The translations under genes were made by a program, and so were the position numbers. DNA of 64,000 nt from Erythrophleum ivorense. Lineage: Eukaryota > Streptophyta > Magnoliopsida > Fabales > Fabaceae. Positions 60,281 to 64,000 of this stretch are shown piece by piece (position 1 is the stretch's first letter; each line of letters opens with the position of its first letter). The stretch spans positions 4,283,001-4,347,000 of the forward strand of contig JAIUCV010000002.1 in assembly GCA_026724425.1 (NCBI GenBank), in the 5' to 3' direction. The notes under the pieces were generated by a model. That model worked only from the letters and a program-made list of their open reading frames with translations, was not told the DNA's origin and did no database searches.

Positions 60281-60660
60281 CCTGGACCGCCAGGTCTACC
60301 GTTCAGTTGTGACTTTGCCTCCTAGGATTTTAGCACGGTTAAGCTGAGCATACTCTATGATAAGGAACTCTCGACTATCCCGTGTGGTTTAACTAGATTA
60401 TTAGGATCATCAACTACAAATCAACATTTAAATATTATAATTTGGTGGAAGATCGTTAGCTTATTACTTATCATTTCACAAAAAACCAGGAATTTTATAC
60501 CTCACACATCCTTTTACTCAAACTTTTTAGGTTAAACGTGAGTAGACATAACCCAACATACATCGGCTTAAAATTTAATTACTAAGGATGAGATCAAGAC
60601 TTGGACTTCTGAATAATTGAAAAAGCTCTAATACCATGTTAAAAGTGTTACATCCTAAAG
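60281..60660 (-). mobile_element. Retrotransposon fragment with primer-site-like word
   Basis: On the minus strand TGGTATTAGAGC (about 60625-60640) follows ACACTTTTAACA. That is the layout of an LTR end next to a tRNA-iMet primer site (usual TGGTATCAGAGC). The flanking 60281-60420 has a GC-richer, repeat-like composition ('tagcacggttaagctgagc'). No coding domain is present. Confidence 0.4.
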
Positions 60661-60897
60661 GCTTAGAACTACTGTAAGTGCACCAGAAAAGGGAGTTGTC
60701 TCACGACCATTCCCCCGCCCCCCCCCCCCCTTTTATTTATTTATTTTTGGTACTCAGGCGTGAAATGGAGATCCTAATTTATCACCTCAACAAAGGTGGG
60801 CGCACAGAGAAACAGGCAGGGAAGGAGATAAAGGGAGAATCAGATTATAGGGCAAAAACAATATGGCATTAAATAATTATTGTCTACATGACGCTAA

Positions 60898-61552
60898 TCA
60901 TGATTGAGCTAATTTTGCCAGAATGACTAAGTCTAAAATCTTTACATCCAGCGTGTCATCTACCTTTACAATACCATCAGTGCCATCTACCCCAATCAAC
61001 TTGCCTGTAGCACCCCGCAAAGCCCCACCCATAATCTTTATCTTGTCTGATTTCCTTGGTACTACAGCCTCCATTTCACTGGGAAGAGCTGTTATTGTTT
61101 CACTACTCCCACTTGATCCCAGGACTACCCTGCAAGACCCGTCCTGAAACATAAGGAAGCAATGTCAGGATTCCAAATCATGGAATGGGTTACTATGATA
61201 GAAAATAAAGATAACCTCGTATGTAAAATAAAGCATATAACCGAAATTAGTGGATATGCTCGTAAAGCAATCTAGTAGGTATCCCCAGGTATTGCTGTTT
61301 CAGACAAAATCATCCCCTCCAAAAAAAGGGAACCCAAGACTTTCGAGTTAAAATGTCAGCAGAACCAATCTCAACTTTAATAGGCCAAAGAAAGTCTCAA
61401 GTCCGTGCAAAAATTTATTCAAGACATCTTTTAATAATTCATAAAACATACCGGAAGCACCTCTCTTATAACTCCCACAACAGATTCCTCTCCAGCCCTG
61501 CGTACATTGACTAATATCTCTGGCATAAACCATGGTCCTTCACTGTCCCCGC
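60898..61552 (-). CDS. SPT5: Transcription elongation factor SPT5, last two exons (partial)
   Basis: SPT5 pairs with SPT4 to form DSIF, which binds RNA polymerase II in the nucleus and controls pausing and elongation. The minus strand holds exon 61552-61452 (DSEGPWFMPEILVNVRRAGE and EESVVGVIREVLP) and the last exon 61143-60898 (81 codons: DGSCRVVLGSSGSSETITAL, then the KOW motif KSDKIKIMGGALRGATGKLI, GVDGTDGIVKVDDTLDVKIL and a stop at 60898-60900). The junction is in phase with a CAG acceptor. These are the C-terminal KOW domain and tail of plant SPT5 homolog 1. Everything upstream lies beyond the right edge: the intron before 61552 runs at least to 64000. Nothing looks broken. Confidence 0.93.
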
Positions 61553-62545
61553 CTACAACAAAATTAAACCACCAATCGTCAAACTAAGCTCATCAAAAAG
61601 ATTAACATGGTCATTTCAAATCTTAGCAAATCCAATCAATAAAAAATACAAGGAAAATTAATGGCATAAGATGAACTCTTGTTAACAGCACAGAATCTTA
61701 AATTAGTAGAAGACAACTTAGACAGATAAGTATAGCAAGTATTTTTGGGGAAAAAATTTGTCAAGGTGTAGATCACCCTTGTAGATAGATGTCTAGTGGG
61801 GGTTTTTGTATAAATTATAAAACAACCATTCAAATGGATTTGCCAAAAATTAAGAGAGATAAAAGATATGGTGCTTGGCCCAAAATAACCAGAAGATCAT
61901 GCTTGATTGGTGTTACAAATCAGTCATCTGTACTTGAGATAAATAAGACAAATAAATATTTGAGTAACAATGAAAACACTGAAGTTCAGAATAATCAACA
62001 TATGGCACGCAACATAACAATTATAAAAATAAATTAACAACAACACAGCGCAATAAAAATTCTTATGTTAGCATATCTCTGGAGCACAACATCAAGAGCA
62101 GTAGCAGAATTATATGTACTCCAACTCTACTCCAGTAACCCCATCACTACCTTTCCATCTCTCAATAAGCTTGTCACAAAGTACAAGTTAACTTGCCATC
62201 ATACATGAAATGATCACAAGCTAGCATGGTATACATCCATGGCACGGGGTATTACAGTTGTTTTCTAACATGAATAATAAGGTTATGAGTACAAGGAAAA
62301 ATTATAGTAATTTAATATAAAAATTCAATTGTAACAAATGATATTTGTCATGAATAATATTGAAGATTAGCTTGAGGAATATCCTAAATTTAAACACAAA
62401 AAAAAAAAGGATTAGCTATTATATCCAATATAGTGTAATTAAATATTCAAATTTCAAAGTTACTATTTATACATGTAAATAATAACGAACACCAAAGTAA
62501 TGAAGAAATAGGTTTGGAAGTATACATCACATGAAATGGCTTAGA

Positions 62546-62675
62546 GAAATTCTTGTGTGCACCAGATGTACATACACCCGACAGCCAACATCTGCTCTGT
62601 ACATGTAGGGCCTACTGTATGGAGCAAATCCTAACCGTTAGGTGTACGTGCACTTAGGTACACCTATGAATTTTT
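62546..62675. mobile_element. Putative 130-bp MITE in the SPT5 intron
   Basis: The left end 'aaattcttgtgtgcaccaga' then 'tgtacatacacc' is matched in inverse by the right end ('ggtgtacgtgcacttagg' then 'tacacctatgaattt'). The size and inverted ends fit a MITE. The match is imperfect. Confidence 0.45.
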
Positions 62676-63508
62676 CAATGGTTAAGCATATCAAAATTTG
62701 AAATTGTGAAAAGTGTTCAGAAGACTTTTTAATCTGTAGGTAGATTGAGTAGGTTGGTAATCTAATGAGTGACAGAAAGTTCTATTTATGAGAGGAAACA
62801 AGTAAAGTTACTTGCCATGTGTCTCTAAGATGATGCAAGATCAACTTCATCTAAGGATATGGCTTTCAAAGTTGTTAAAAGTACAATAACAAATGGGATT
62901 AGTTGATAAACATTTTAAACAGGAAAGAGTAAGAAGCGTTTCAAAAAAGTTCACAAATTGCAATTAAAGAAATGGTTGCAAGTGGATAATGGACAAAAGA
63001 TCAGGTCAGAATAAATTCAGAAAAAGATATTAGCCTGTATCATTGGCTTATGCAAGTAGATACCACCGTGAATGTAATTGATCATATGTCTATATTGCCA
63101 TATAAGGATCCAATATACTGCCAAGAGTTTACATATTGACCAAAATATACCACTAGCTTGACATAAACAGCCACCAAGCACCAAAAGAGCAGTTATCGTT
63201 TGAGCCAAACCCACAATGTAAATATCTGATTTAGTAGTTGCCCTTTTACAGAGTCAAGCAGCTTGAAGAGAAAAAAAATCACATTTGTTGTTGCAACTGA
63301 CAGAAACTCGTGTGGTTTGAAACAAAATTCAAGTACCTATTTTTTAACAACATTTGCATAATAAAACTCACATTTTTCTGAACAACTCAATACTAAAGTA
63401 CAGGGACATTACATCTACCATCTAAGAAAGTAAAGTAGAGCAATTAAAAGATTAGAAACTTGATAAGAAAAACAAACACAGCTAGAGCAGTAACAAATTT
63501 TGGAGGAA

Positions 63509-63600
63509 GTTGGGGGGGGGGGGGGAGGTAACAAAATTTGAAGGAAGTGAATCAGAAAGGGAGGAGACCCCCCCCCCCCCGGGGGGGGGGGTGGAGGAGA
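63509..63600. repeat. G14, C13 and G11 homopolymer runs
   Basis: A G14 run at about 63511-63524 is followed at about 63568-63591 by C13 directly joined to G11, which is self-complementary. Such runs are rare in AT-rich plant DNA and error-prone in sequencing. Confidence 0.9.
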
Positions 63601-64000
63601 GAGAGATGGCAGTGACAAAATTAGAAGGATGTGCATCAAAGGAATAAGAGAGGTGGGGGGGTGGAGATTGCAGCAGAAAGTCTATAAAAAATATATATAT
63701 ACATATATATAGACATAGAGAGAGTGTGTGTATAGATTTACCCCCAAAAAAAATAGAGACTGAAATTGCAAGAAGTGGGCAAATTTTGGAGTCCAGTGTT
63801 AAAGAAACAAGAAAATGAGTGAGAAAATAAGAGTCTAAGTGAAGGGGAAAAAAATTGAGAAAAACATGAGGATGCACCACCATTTGACGTGTACATTTGG
63901 GCAAGAAGTTATAGGTATAGATTGGTTGCATCAAAAAAATATCTCTTAGACAGAAATCATGCCACAAAAAGCTAAAATACAATACAAACCTATCTATCCA

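Larger units (their letters stand above)
61553..64000 (-). other. SPT5 intron, at least 2.4 kb
   Basis: No further SPT5 exon is visible on the minus strand up to the window end. The intron contains a possible MITE at 62546-62675 and a G/C homopolymer patch at 63509-63600. Frames near 63415-63982 are low-complexity. Confidence 0.65.

Noticed and set aside
60281..60420. 5S-rRNA-like sequence of a Cassandra TRIM
   Set aside because: Only short words such as 'cacggttaagc' resemble 5S; the internal promoter boxes are not in place.
63415..63982. Proline/serine-rich frames near the right edge
   Set aside because: They come from homopolymer and low-complexity sequence inside the SPT5 intron.

Overview
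The window is nuclear DNA of a flowering plant, probably a eudicot. It is AT-rich, its genes are split by GT-AG introns, and it carries plant-specific families (PIN auxin carrier, TBL acetyltransferase, acyl-ACP desaturase). The space between genes is filled with plant-type elements: Ty1/copia, short TIR elements, a FAR1-like transposase relic and an endogenous pararetrovirus. The species cannot be named from the sequence alone.

Layout: a 5'-truncated serine carboxypeptidase-like copy (1515-2830, +); a complete TBL/DUF231 gene (6855-8744, +) and next to it a TED7-like proline-rich membrane protein (9884-10474, +); an unexplained GC-richer island (11055-11540); a relic of copia gag (about 12700-13260, -); a caulimovirid block (14648-19272, -) holding parts of two head-to-tail copies and bounded by a 14-bp direct repeat; a 2.6-kb TIR element with self-nested MITEs (about 19530-22115); a plastid acyl-ACP desaturase (22740-25216, +); a ten-exon ADH1-type alcohol dehydrogenase (27555-29940, -); a decayed copia element (33434-40533, +) whose RT is split by an 885-bp PIF/Harbinger-like element; a tandem duplication of about 1.4 kb (41636-44697); a seven-exon PIN6-type auxin carrier (45035-50789, -); an unrecognised multi-exon coding stretch (about 53848-54216, +); a FAR1/MULE transposase pseudogene (about 55745-57200, -); an LTR-like stretch with a cluster of palindromes (about 57400-58765); and the last two exons of SPT5 (60898-61552, -), whose next intron runs past the right edge.

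The host genes do not form one pathway. The only functional neighbours are TBL and TED7, both tied to secondary-wall or xylan biology. ADH1 supports fermentation under low oxygen, the desaturase makes monounsaturated fatty acids in plastids, PIN6 moves auxin, and SPT5 is a transcription elongation factor. I did not find a clearly new biological system. The least ordinary objects are the pararetrovirus block without a visible polymerase, the self-nested MITE pair, the filled/empty site pair in the tandem duplication, and the palindrome cluster. Exon limits were set by eye from splice consensus, reading frame and family knowledge; no alignment was run.
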